NCBI GenBank assembly: GCA_963841855.1
Contig: CAWJEJ010000004.1
Location: forward strand, 558,001-622,000
Direction: 5' to 3'
DNA length: 64,000 nucleotides
From: CAXBBB01 sp963841855
GTDB lineage: Bacteria > Bacteroidota > Rhodothermia > Rhodothermales > BA12
Shown one piece after another: positions 37,701-46,200 of the stretch. Under the pieces are notes generated by a model. It saw nothing but the letters and a program-made list of their open reading frames with translations. It made no database searches and was not told where the DNA came from. The translations under genes and the position numbers were made by a program. How positions within the stretch are numbered: the first letter of the stretch is position 1; each line of letters starts with the position of its first letter.

Positions 37701-39063
37701 GCGCGGCCGGCGGAGTGACGGGACTGAGCCCGCCCAACGCCAAGTCCGACGTGTTGAACGGCACGATGACGCCCTGCGGATAGCCCGGCGGCAGTGCGAG
37801 GAACGACTGCGATCCGTTGCGCGGCGAATCCACAAACGCAACCGCCCGAGCACCGCGCGCATCGCCTGCCCGCAGCAGCGGGTTGCCGACCGAAGCGGGC
37901 GTCGAAACCGTCAGGGTGCCGTCCGTCGACGCGTACTTGCGGACACCGACCGAGAACGTGTAGACACTTCCGGCGTCGGCCGAAAGGGCGAGGGTGTTGA
38001 AGCCATTTTCTTCGCCCGTGTTGCTCGCCCAGCGAAAAGCGCCTTGGGCCGAGATCGATCCGAGGAATGCTTTGCTGCTATTGGTGCGACGCAGCGTGAC
38101 TTCCGTCGGTTTGGATGGATCGAGCGCAACGCCCCAGAAGTCGTTGGACGAGGTCAAGCCGCCGCCCAGATATACGTCCCCGGCGGCATCGACCGTCATC
38201 GCATCCGGCGTGTCGCCGCCGACGGTCGGAGCGAAGCGCCACGTTTCGCTACCATTCGAGGCATCGTGCCGGGCCAGCGTGTAGCCCCTGCGCCCCGTAA
38301 TGTCGAGCGCGCTGAGCACGTAGATGCTGCCGCCTCCGGCCGCTAGCTGCGTGGCCCGAACCGCAGGCACGACGTATTCGACCGATCCGTCGGCGATACT
38401 CAGCGCCACGAGAGACGGCTGGTTGACCGCGACGCTGTCCGCCGTCAGGTCGACGTCCTGCGCGCCCAGAATAGAGAGGTAGAGTCGCTGTCCATCCGAG
38501 GCGAACGGTTGCCCGATGACGAGCAGTTGCGAGTCGCTGGTGAGCGCCTGCTGACCACCCCACTCGAGCGCGCCCGTCGCCCCGTCGAAGCGCGCCGTGA
38601 AGCCCGCCGCTCCCGCATTCGGCCCTGCCAAGCCGCGCCCGACCATCAGCGTCGCCGCCGACGGGTCGAGGTCCATCGTAGCGCCGGTCGAGAGTAACCC
38701 CTGAATCGCCACGTCGCCGTCCGGCAGGACTGCGATCAGCGTTTTGGGCGCGCCGGACTCGGCTCCGACGAAACTGAGCGCCACAAACTTGTGCGCCCAC
38801 GTCAGCGCGCCCGACGCGTCGTAGCGCGCCACGAACGTCGCTCCGTTGGGCGAAGTCGTTTTGAGCGCTGCCAGCGCCGCCGTAGCGCTGAGCGCGAGCG
38901 AGTCGTCGAATACGCCAGTGACGTAGAAGCTGCCGTCGGCGGCGAGCCGGATGTCGGTAATCTCGACGCCTCCCCCCTCAAGTGCAGCGACGGGGACGGG
39001 GTATTGGGCGTAGGCAGGCGTGGCGAGAATGAGCAGGCCGAAGAGGACGGAGAGGCGGCGCAT
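34798..39063 (-). CDS. T9SS-sorted FG-GAP/VCBS repeat protein with fibronectin-like domains
   Basis: A 1421-residue exported protein (signal MRRLSVLFGLLILATPAYA). The N-terminal half (about 25-430) has beta-propeller-like blades of the PQQ/SBBP type (GSFYVTGVFDDSLALS, GDVYLGGGLTSSNDF). Fibronectin/Ig-like domains (about 450-860) follow, e.g. YRGVRFSWTPVAGATGYDVT. An IPT-like domain is at about 870-945 (ITVDGTGFAADAKAFVG). FG-GAP/VCBS calcium-binding repeats (about 965-1320) include VADMNGDGKVDLMRLD, HDFDGDGRLDIAIALF and VDLNGDGRDELIVVLR. The T9SS type A sorting domain ends it: ARLTLYDLMGRRVALLAD, AAGTYLLVLEHDGS. It is probably a surface or secreted adhesin- or matrix-like protein; its ligand is unknown. 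Confidence 0.85.
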   Translation of the reverse strand: MRRLSVLFGLLILATPAYAQYPVPVAALEGGGVEITDIRLAADGSFYVTGVFDDSLALSATAALAALKTTSPNGATFVARYDASGALTWAHKFVALSFVGAESGAPKTLIAVLPDGDVAIQGLLSTGATMDLDPSAATLMVGRGLAGPNAGAAGFTARFDGATGALEWGGQQALTSDSQLLVIGQPFASDGQRLYLSILGAQDVDLTADSVAVNQPSLVALSIADGSVEYVVPAVRATQLAAGGGSIYVLSALDITGRRGYTLARHDASNGSETWRFAPTVGGDTPDAMTVDAAGDVYLGGGLTSSNDFWGVALDPSKPTEVTLRRTNSSKAFLGSISAQGAFRWASNTGEENGFNTLALSADAGSVYTFSVGVRKYASTDGTLTVSTPASVGNPLLRAGDARGARAVAFVDSPRNGSQSFLALPPGYPQGVIVPFNTSDLALGGLSPVTPPAAPTQIRPMAGTDVPYRGVRFSWTPVAGATGYDVTIASSPQSFTQRFSLADTFKVTNLQGSRTYTWSVRARVGVIAGAETPGIAITTQPEPPNIAAPTITSPTQGQTGIAFDPGIRVEWNAVAGADGYTLLLERGIPVPNSVGVFDFFPILSDTVRGGSVTSTVLTSPLITGATTYQLRMFSTQGGREGARASFVRFATFDDANLPKPTILTPTAGSPTRSGPIAALWTSVRSAQRYSVTVETRNSFAADYAARYVTSDTSFVVPPVQTRPNNRVHLSVRAINNRGQEGEAATVDWIAGTPTLTAPALTAAVTGASATFSWTNVAEAFRYHIEVNTSAAFDSTSIVRVGGTGDGSLTLRRLPAGASLFARVRATAGLMAGPWSSGVPFSTGAADAGVTISAVSPSSVVAGESITVDGTGFAADAKAFVGLVEGEITAQSATQLTVRVPRGVIAGRVRVASGGSAADGPLVRVSRTQTYPFNPDGITGRDTLFSTRNTNRNNRWDVADMNGDGKVDLMRLDQITNVLVFPALANGNGWGQPATAQGYVAANYQSDFLQSTMRHDFDGDGRLDIAIALFRRDESGLITISLNRSSGDTLAFAPGVQLEFESAPAGMNAVDLNGDGRDELIVVLRKGEIVAMENLSGPGALRFGKRASWPYNSRLFSQSDVALWDADFDGDGKVDLAYSRFNSAGPLVVTMRNAGASDLSASSFAVDSVQFTGSLFLDAVGDVDGDGKADLVGKGAYTSDDFTQQELVVLRNTSTAGSLGAGSFGAPERQTVVSSDLRGLQLVDLNGDGVLDLAGTIRDSNTGGTDLMIFRGGTGGLGAQTRFLNADLAFATDLDADGQVELYSSTFQQEGFTYGLARLDLSTVATSTEADVSTLALTLGGTWPHPATGVSSVPFALPTAGHARLTLYDLMGRRVALLADRTLAAGPQHASLDAGSLAAGTYLLVLEHDGSRVAKTVVVLGR

Positions 39064-39193
39064 GGGCGTGGCGGAAAGATTCGCCTGTACGCTACCTCAG
39101 CGCCTGCCTGCCGCGCGTCCCCGGATTCGGGTATTTGCGGCGCTTCGATCTCTTGCGCTATCCGATGCCCTGGCGTTTGCCTCCGTCGCGATG

Positions 39194-39232
39194 ATCGCGA
39201 CGCTACTCGTGGGATGTATCGCGACGCTACTC
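39194..39232 (+). repeat. 15-base direct repeat pair
   Basis: ATCGCGACGCTACTC occurs at 39194-39208 and again at 39218-39232, with a 9-base spacer (24-base period, about two helical turns). It lies in the 185-base gap between folB and the FG-GAP gene, upstream of the latter. It could be a regulator-binding pair or a local duplication. Confidence 0.6.
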
Positions 39233-39248
39233 CGTTCGGTCGGGCTTT

Positions 39249-39620
39249 TTATCCATCCGTTCGAAACGTGACTTCGGCCCTATCGGTCGTGCCGCCGACG
39301 GGCGGGTTGGGCTTGCGAACCGTCACTTCGGCCCAGAGCGCGTCGGGATAGAGTTCGTGCGCGCCGGTCGCGATCAGGTAGGCGAGGCGTTCGATCAGGT
39401 AGAAGCGGTTCTCCATTACCGTGCGCTTGGCCAAGGCGTACAGCTTTTCGTAGTCGACGGTTCGGCTCAGGTCGTCGTTCCGCGCGGCTTCGGCAAACCG
39501 GCTGGAGGGCAGACCGACGGCCACGTCGACCTCGAAGCGGCCACCGATGGCGTGTTCTTCCTTCATGACGCCGTGGTGGGCGTAGAAGGCGGCGTTGACC
39601 AGGCGAACGGTAGCGGGCAT
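39249..39620 (-). CDS. folB: Dihydroneopterin aldolase
   Basis: A 123-residue folate-pathway enzyme that cleaves dihydroneopterin to 6-hydroxymethyl-dihydropterin. The start MPATVRLVNAAFYAHHGVMK is the family N-terminus; an ATG 21 bases upstream (39641) is also possible. The motifs EEHAIGGRFEVDVAVGL, DDLSRTVDYEKLYALAKRTV and FYLIERLAYLIA contain the substrate-binding Glu in LIER and the catalytic-region Tyr in VDYEKLY. The C-terminal motif VRKPNPPVGG includes the conserved Lys. Length and residues are normal. It is divergent from the YihY/BrkB-like gene. Confidence 0.92.
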   Translation of the reverse strand: MPATVRLVNAAFYAHHGVMKEEHAIGGRFEVDVAVGLPSSRFAEAARNDDLSRTVDYEKLYALAKRTVMENRFYLIERLAYLIATGAHELYPDALWAEVTVRKPNPPVGGTTDRAEVTFRTDG

Positions 39621-39923
39621 GACGAGTGGGGTTGGGTCCATGGAGGCGCTGCGCCTCTGGGGCGCCGAACGCTCGCGGCCGGTGCGGCGTGCGTAGGTAA
39701 GCAGCTTGAAAAGTAGCGCCAAGGCTGGGCAGAACGGGCGTCACGCCTGAGTGCTCGTCGGATCGGGCGGGCGAGCCGCGAAGCGAGCGGAGTGCGGTGC
39801 GAGCCGGTCGGCAACGGCAAGATAATTGGATCCCAGTCCGTGCGTGGCAATCGCATTTTCACAGCGTAGAGCGGTTCGTTCCGTTATCTACGACTCTGCC
39901 TTCCGACCCGCCACAGTTCCACC
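39621..39923. other. Divergent intergenic region between folB and the YihY/BrkB gene
   Basis: A 303-base gap. It holds a 7-base inverted repeat with one-base loop, GAGGCGC-T-GCGCCTC, at about 39643-39657. GAGCCGCGAAGCGAGCGGAG lies near 39772-39791 and may be a repeat remnant. Both divergent promoters should lie here, but no clear pair of boxes was identified. Confidence 0.4.
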
Positions 39924-40973
39924 GTGTCCCTCGTTTCCCACCTCCGCGCGATCCCGTCCGCTGCCGGCTACTATGGCAAAGGGATTCTCAAGGAGATCGA
40001 GACCAAAGACATCTTCGTCTTCAGCCAGGCGATCGCGTTCAAGGTGCTCGTCACCATCGTGCCGCTGCTCGTGCTCGCGACGGGTATCATCGGCCGCTTC
40101 CTCAAGCAAGACGAGCCGTTCGAGGTCGTCGAGGGGGTCGTGCGCGACTTGCTGCCGGGCGGGCAGAGCGAGCAGATCCTGTCGTTTCTGCGCGATTTGC
40201 AGAGCGCCTCGGGCACGATCACCATCGTCGGCATCTTGGGCACGCTCGTCGCCGTGATCACGCTGATGACGACGCTGAGAGCCGTCGTGCGGGGCATCTT
40301 CGCCGAAGCCTACCGCGACGCGCGCAGCCTTCTGGGCGGCTACGCCTTCGACGCGCGGATGGTGGTGCAGGTCGGCGCGCTGTTTCTGCTCTCGATCTCG
40401 ATCACAGTCGCCTCGCAGTGGCTGAGCGGAACGGGTGAGGACGTGATCCGCTGGTACGCGCTCGACTGGGAGTGGCTGTTTCAAGGGTGGAGCGTGCTCT
40501 TCACCGTCGTCGGGCTGGTCCTGCCGCTATTCGTGACGACGGCCATGTTCGGCCAGTTGTACTACTTCGTGCCGCGCCCGCGCCCGCCCAAACGCAGCGT
40601 CGTGCGGGGCGCGCTGGTGGCCGCCACGCTATGGGAAGCCGCCAAATACGCATTCGCTCTCTACGCGACGCACGTCGCCGGCTTCGACCTGGGCAGCACG
40701 TTCGGACTGATCCTGGCCTTCGGATTCTGGATCTACTACTCCGGCCTAGTGCTGTGCATCGGCGCGCTGATCGCCCTGATCGACGAGAAGCGGCTCCGCG
40801 CCGAGCAGAGCGACCGAGCGCAGGCCGAAGAGCAAGGCGCCGACTCGCTCACGCCGGACGGTAAAAAACTCGCGCATACGCCGATGCCCGTCCTTCCCGG
40901 CGACGACTCGGACGTTGCTCCTGCCACGCCGGACGATCCGTCTACCGGTCAGCCCTCTCGCACCAACGTTTAG
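39924..40973 (+). CDS. YihY/BrkB-family inner-membrane protein
   Basis: A 349-residue polytopic membrane protein with a GTG start. The YihY/BrkB signature is present: DIFVFSQAIAFKVLVTIVPL (N-terminal), then VRDLLPGGQSEQILSFLRDL, and the C-terminal LVAATLWEAAKYAFALYATH with TFGLILAFGFWIYYSGLVLC. About six spans are predicted, followed by an acidic/polar cytoplasmic tail of about 70 residues. Members were once misnamed RNase BN; some are linked to lipid A or lipid export genetics. It lies 7 bases before the TamA-like gene, so it heads the envelope run. The substrate is not known. Confidence 0.88.
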   Translation: MSLVSHLRAIPSAAGYYGKGILKEIETKDIFVFSQAIAFKVLVTIVPLLVLATGIIGRFLKQDEPFEVVEGVVRDLLPGGQSEQILSFLRDLQSASGTITIVGILGTLVAVITLMTTLRAVVRGIFAEAYRDARSLLGGYAFDARMVVQVGALFLLSISITVASQWLSGTGEDVIRWYALDWEWLFQGWSVLFTVVGLVLPLFVTTAMFGQLYYFVPRPRPPKRSVVRGALVAATLWEAAKYAFALYATHVAGFDLGSTFGLILAFGFWIYYSGLVLCIGALIALIDEKRLRAEQSDRAQAEEQGADSLTPDGKKLAHTPMPVLPGDDSDVAPATPDDPSTGQPSRTNV

Positions 40974-40980
40974 CGCTCTC

Positions 40981-43119
40981 TTGTCCGCTCCCCGCGCGCT
41001 CGCCTGCTGCCTGCTCCTCTTCCTCGCGCCTCGCGTGTGGGCGCAAAACCCTGCGCCCGAGCGCGAAGGGCCGCCGCTGTTCCTGATCGACAAGAAGACA
41101 GAGATCGACCGGCTTTCGTTCACTTTCGAGGGGAGTGAGACGTTCAGCGAGAGCGAACTGGTCGAAGGCGCGCTGCTCGCCACGACCGAACCCACGTTTT
41201 TGGATCGCCTGACGAGCACGCTGCTCTTTTGGAAGTCGCTCGACCGGGCGCTGCTCGTCCCCATCGAAGTGCAGAAAGACGTGGCTCGCCTGCGCGAATT
41301 CTACAAGCAGCGCGGATTTCCCCAGGCGCGCATCGACTATGGCGGCAGCACGCTGGACACGGCGTCCAACCGCATCCACATCGTCTTCGACATCGCCGAA
41401 GGGCCGCCGACGAACGTGCGCAGCCTGCGCTACCAGAACAAGGACGGCGTCACGCTGGACAGCCTGTTCAACAGAGCCATCGTCGGCGCCCAGTCGGCGG
41501 ATCGGTGGCGCCGGTTTCGAAACGAACTGCCGACGCGCCCCGGCGAGCGCTTCAGCACGTTCGACTTCTCGGTCACCAAGGGGCAGGTGCTCGACTTCAC
41601 GCGCGACCGAGGTTTCGCTTTCGCCTCCATCCAAGCCGACTCGACGATTTCGTCCGACCAGCGGCTGATCGACCTCACGGTGACCGTCAACTTGGGGCCG
41701 CGCGCGACCGTCGACTCGGTCTTGATCAGAGGGAACGAGTCGGTCGCCGACCGGGTGGCGCGGCGCGAGGTGCCGTTGCAAGTCGGAGACCGCTTCAGCC
41801 AGAGCCGCCTGATCAACGGGCAGCGCAACCTGTTCGCCCTGCCGATCTTCCGCATCGCCGTGGGCCTGGTACCCGACCAGCCAGCCGACTCGACCGTCAC
41901 GATCCTCTACGAAGTGCGCGAGGCCGACCTGCGCCTGTTTCGCGCCCAGACGGGCTACTCGCGCGAGGAGGGCATCGTGCTCCAACCCTCGATCGAGCAC
42001 CGCAACTTCATGGGCAGCGCGCGCTCGCTGGCCCTGGCCGCCGAGTGGCGCACGACGATCCTCGCCACGACGGCCGGAGATTTCAAGCCGGTCCGCCGGC
42101 TCGATGTGCAGGCGACGCTGACGCAGCCGTTCGTCTACCGCCGCGACCTCTCGGCCATCGTGGCGCCGTTCTACCGCTTCGAGGACAACGACAACCTGGG
42201 CATCGGCTACCGCGAGGTGGGGCTGAACACGACGCTGATCTACGAGATCATGCCGTTTCGCACAGCCAACCTGCGCTATACGTTTGCCAAGACCTTTCCG
42301 CTGAGCGTGCGCGACGCCGTCTCTCGGAGCGCCTTCAACCGAAGCATCTTTGGAGGCAGCGCCACGCTCGGCAAGGTCGACGACTTCTTCCAGCCCACCG
42401 ACGGCACGCTCTACCGCCCCGGCTTCGAGTTGGCGGCGGGCCTGCTGGGATCGGGCGTCGAGTACGCCAAGGCCGAGTTGAACGTCGCCCACTATAGGCC
42501 CCTGAGCAGGCGCGTGCAGGGCGGCGTTCGGCTCTATGGCGGCTACATCAAGCCGTTCGGAGCGAGCGCCGATCAGTTCGACCCGGTCGTCGAGTACCGC
42601 TTCGACCTGATACGCTTCTATGCTGGCGGCTCGTCGGACGTGCGCGGGTGGGGACTACAACAGCTGGGCCCCAAACTCATCATCGCCGACACCGTCGCGC
42701 TGGCCGCTGGGCCGACAGGCACCGATCCGGCTCAGCCCACGCAGGTTCAGAACTTTCTCTACGAGGCCGTCGGCGGCACGTCCAAGGTGGCGACCAACGT
42801 CGAGATACGCACGCCCTTTCCCGGACTGAGCGACAACTGGCGCGCCGCGTTCTTCCTGGATGGCGCCTACCTCAACGCCGCCGAGGGCGGCAGAGGCTTG
42901 TACGATGCCAGCCAGTTGCGCGTCGGCACGGGCGCAGGCATCCGCTACCTGACGCCGATCGGCTTTCTGCGGCTCGACGTGGGCTTCAAAGTCAACCCCG
43001 CCGAGTCGGACGTGCACTCGGCCGAGGATCTCTACCGCAAACGCTTTCTGGGCGAGGATGTCAAAGCCAGCACGTGGCGCCGGTTCGCGCTCCACCTGAG
43101 CATCGGGCAGGCGTTCTGA
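40981..43119 (+). CDS. tamA: TamA/BamA-family (Omp85) outer-membrane assembly protein
   Basis: A 712-residue Omp85 protein. The TTG at 40981 is chosen because it starts a signal peptide (LSAPRALACCLLLFLAPRVW, cleavage after AQ) 7 bases past the preceding stop; a TTG at 40915 would overlap that gene. About three POTRA domains (about 40-330) include IDRLSFTFEGSETFSESELV and VDSVLIRGNESVADRVARRE. A 16-strand barrel fills the C-terminal half. Near its end is the Omp85 L6 loop RGWG in VRGWGLQQLGPK, and LRVGTGAGIRYLTPIGFLRL precedes the final IGQAF with terminal Phe. It should work with the TamB-like protein encoded next to it. BamA itself cannot be excluded, but adjacency to TamB favours TamA. Confidence 0.88.
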   Translation: MSAPRALACCLLLFLAPRVWAQNPAPEREGPPLFLIDKKTEIDRLSFTFEGSETFSESELVEGALLATTEPTFLDRLTSTLLFWKSLDRALLVPIEVQKDVARLREFYKQRGFPQARIDYGGSTLDTASNRIHIVFDIAEGPPTNVRSLRYQNKDGVTLDSLFNRAIVGAQSADRWRRFRNELPTRPGERFSTFDFSVTKGQVLDFTRDRGFAFASIQADSTISSDQRLIDLTVTVNLGPRATVDSVLIRGNESVADRVARREVPLQVGDRFSQSRLINGQRNLFALPIFRIAVGLVPDQPADSTVTILYEVREADLRLFRAQTGYSREEGIVLQPSIEHRNFMGSARSLALAAEWRTTILATTAGDFKPVRRLDVQATLTQPFVYRRDLSAIVAPFYRFEDNDNLGIGYREVGLNTTLIYEIMPFRTANLRYTFAKTFPLSVRDAVSRSAFNRSIFGGSATLGKVDDFFQPTDGTLYRPGFELAAGLLGSGVEYAKAELNVAHYRPLSRRVQGGVRLYGGYIKPFGASADQFDPVVEYRFDLIRFYAGGSSDVRGWGLQQLGPKLIIADTVALAAGPTGTDPAQPTQVQNFLYEAVGGTSKVATNVEIRTPFPGLSDNWRAAFFLDGAYLNAAEGGRGLYDASQLRVGTGAGIRYLTPIGFLRLDVGFKVNPAESDVHSAEDLYRKRFLGEDVKASTWRRFALHLSIGQAF

Positions 43120-43253
43120 GCCGCACTTCGCCGGCGCGCGGGCTTCGCTCGATCTGCGCGTAACCATCTGTCTCTTAACGTCTACGGCACAACGCGGCAT
43201 ACCGGGCCAACCGATCTTGCCGTTCTCACCTGCCCCACCGCTTCCCACTCCCA

Positions 43254-46200
43254 ATGGAGCCTGACCGCCCCATCCTGCCTCCCGACGCCGACGCTCTCTC
43301 GGCGGACGCGCCGCACACCAGATCCAGGCGCTCGGTCTTGGGATGGATCGGACGCATCGTGGGCGGGCTGCTGCTACTGATTCTGCTCGTCGTGGGCGGC
43401 CTGCTGCTGTGGTTGCAGACGCCGACCGGAGCCGAGAAGACGCTCAACTACCTCGCCGACCAGTTCAACCCGTACGAAGACGCGACGCTGAACGTCGAGA
43501 GCGTGAGCGGCAACTGGCTCTCCAACCTGTCGCTCTACGGACTGAGCCTGACGCGCGCCGATGGATCGTCGATGGCGCAGATCGACTCGCTCGAACTGGC
43601 CTACAACCTGCTGGCTGTTCCTGGAGGCCGGCTGCACCTGCGCGACGTAGTCTTGAGCGGCGCCCTGCTCGATATCCGCGAGGGCGCCGAAGGCGTTCGA
43701 CATCGCTCTGCCGTTTCTGCCCGATACGCTCGCCGCCGACACGACCCAGGGCGGCCTGATCATCCAGGTCGACCACGCCGAACGTGCGCCGCACACGCGC
43801 CGACATCAGGTTCTACACGCCGCCGCCATCGGCCGACTCGACGCTGACGATCTCGGACGTGACCTTATCGGCTCACGACTTCTTTCTGGGCGAAGAACTG
43901 GCGTTCGAGGTCGACACGCTGGCCCTGGCCTATGCCCTTCCGCGCGGCCAGGGCGCCGGTCAGATCGACGCCGGAGCGAGCCTGGACGACAACCTGCTCG
44001 CGCTGCGCAGTTTCCGCCTGGCTTCGGACGATTCGGACCTGTTCGCCGAAGGCACCGTCCGCCTCCCCGACCCGGCGGCGCCGACGCGGGCGACGGCGAC
44101 GAGGACGCCGACATCCTGCGCGACCTCGACTTCACCGTCCGCGCCCAGCCGCTGGCGTTCAGCGACCTGTCGCTCTTCCTGCCCGACCTGGATCCGTCGC
44201 GCTCGGTCTCGGTCGTTGCCGACGTGCAGGGCAACCTCAACGAGTTGATCGTCGACGTGGACGGCGAGTTGTCGGACGGCGCGACGTTCGATGGAGGGCA
44301 CGGTCGCTCCGCCCAATCAGGGCACGCCGGTGGCGTTCGATTTGGACGGACGCGTGCGCCGGTTGGATCTGGGCTTCTTCGGCAAGGCGGGCGAGCCGTC
44401 GCCGGGCGTTCTGAGCGGAACGTTCTCGACCGACTTGCAGGGCGCCGACCTCGAGACGATCGGCGGTACGGCTCAGGTGCGGTTCGTCGACACGCGCGTT
44501 GCCGATTTCGATCTGGACCGCACGCGTTTGGACGTGAGGGCCAGCCAGGGCACGTTCCGGCTCGACCTGCAGTCCGGCACGCGCGGCGCGACGCTCGCCA
44601 CCACGGGTACCATCCGCCCCTTCGCCGACACGCCGAGCTATGACCTCACGGGGTCGTTTTCGGACCTCGACTTGGCCGCATTCACCGACGGCGAGCAGTC
44701 GAGCGATCTCAACGGCACGTTCCGGCTCGACGGCAGCGGCTTCGATCCAGAGACGATCCGGGCCGATGTGGGTCTGACACTGGCCGACGCGCGCGTCAAC
44801 GCCTACACCATCCGCAGCGCCGACCTGGACCTGAACGTGCGGGGCCAGCAGATCAGCGGACTGGTCGCCGCCAGCCTTCCCGAAGGCAGCCTGCGCGCCG
44901 ATCTCTCGGCCGACCTGAGAGGCGACGTACCGTCGTACCGCGTCACGGATGGCGTGTTGACCGGCCTCGACGTAGCCGCGCTGATCGGCGACACGACCAA
45001 CAGTCGCATCAACGCGCGCTTCCGACTGGCTGGCAGAGGAACGGACGTGCAGACGATGACGCTCGACGCGACCGCGCGCCTGGACGACACTGTCTGGGGC
45101 ACCTATGTCGTCCAGTCCGCCGACGTGACCGCCGCGCTGCGCAGAGGCCGTCTGGACGCCGACGTGGACGCCGACCTGGAAGGCGGCAGCTTCGATCTGG
45201 CGCTCTCGGCCCGTCCGTTCGGCGAGCCGCTCACGTATCAGGTCGACAGCGGCTCGTTCGCCAACGTGAACCTGGCGCGCCTACTCAACAACCCCAGTCT
45301 CACGTCCGACCTGACAGGCACGATCTCGGCGAGCGGGACGGGCGTCGACCCCGAAACGCTGTCGCTCGACGCGCGCGTCACGCTGGCCGACTCGCGCCTG
45401 AACGGGCAGCAGATCGACGCGGCCAACGGCGTCATCGCAGCGCGAAGCGGCGACTTCGACTACGACTTGGGACTGGAGACGCCCGAAGGCCGGACCCAAC
45501 TGGCAGGCACACTGAGTCTGAGGGCGACGAGCTGGCCCTCGAACTGCGCCAGGGCACGTTCGCGGGCCTCAACGTCGGAGCGCTGCTGGGCATCGACTTC
45601 CCGACCAACCTCAACGGGACCGGCACGCTGTCGCTCAGAGGCACCGATCCGCAGACGATGTCGCTCATCGCCGACCTGCAACTGACGCGCTCGCGCGTCA
45701 ACACGCTCGACTCATTCCGGTCGGCTCGCTTGATGCCACGCTGCGCGACGGATTCGCAGACGTGAGCGCTCGGCTCGGATTGGTGCAGGGCGTGATCGCT
45801 GTCAACGCCGAGGGACGCTTTTTCGACGCCGTGCCCACGTACCGCGCCGACGGCATCGTCTCCAACGTCAACGTGACCCAATTGGCCGGACTGGACTCGG
45901 TCGACGCCGCGCTCGATTTGCGCTTCGACGTCGAGGGCCAGGGCATCGACCCCGAAACGATGACGGCGCGCCTGACGGTCGTCGGCGACACGTCGCGCTA
46001 CGAAACCATCGACATCTATGGCATCGACGCTCGGGCGCGCATCGCCGGAGGCGTGGTGACGGTCGACGCGCTCGAATTGCAGTCCAACGCCGCCGATCTG
46101 GCGGGCGAGGGCACGATCGCGGCGTTCGACACGATGGGCGCCGTTTCAGACTTCGAACTGGCCGCCCAGTTGCGCAGCGTCGACCCGGTCCGCCCGTTCT

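Noticed and set aside
40942..42492. 516-codon minus-strand frame
   Set aside because: Shadow of tamA, which has POTRA and barrel motifs.
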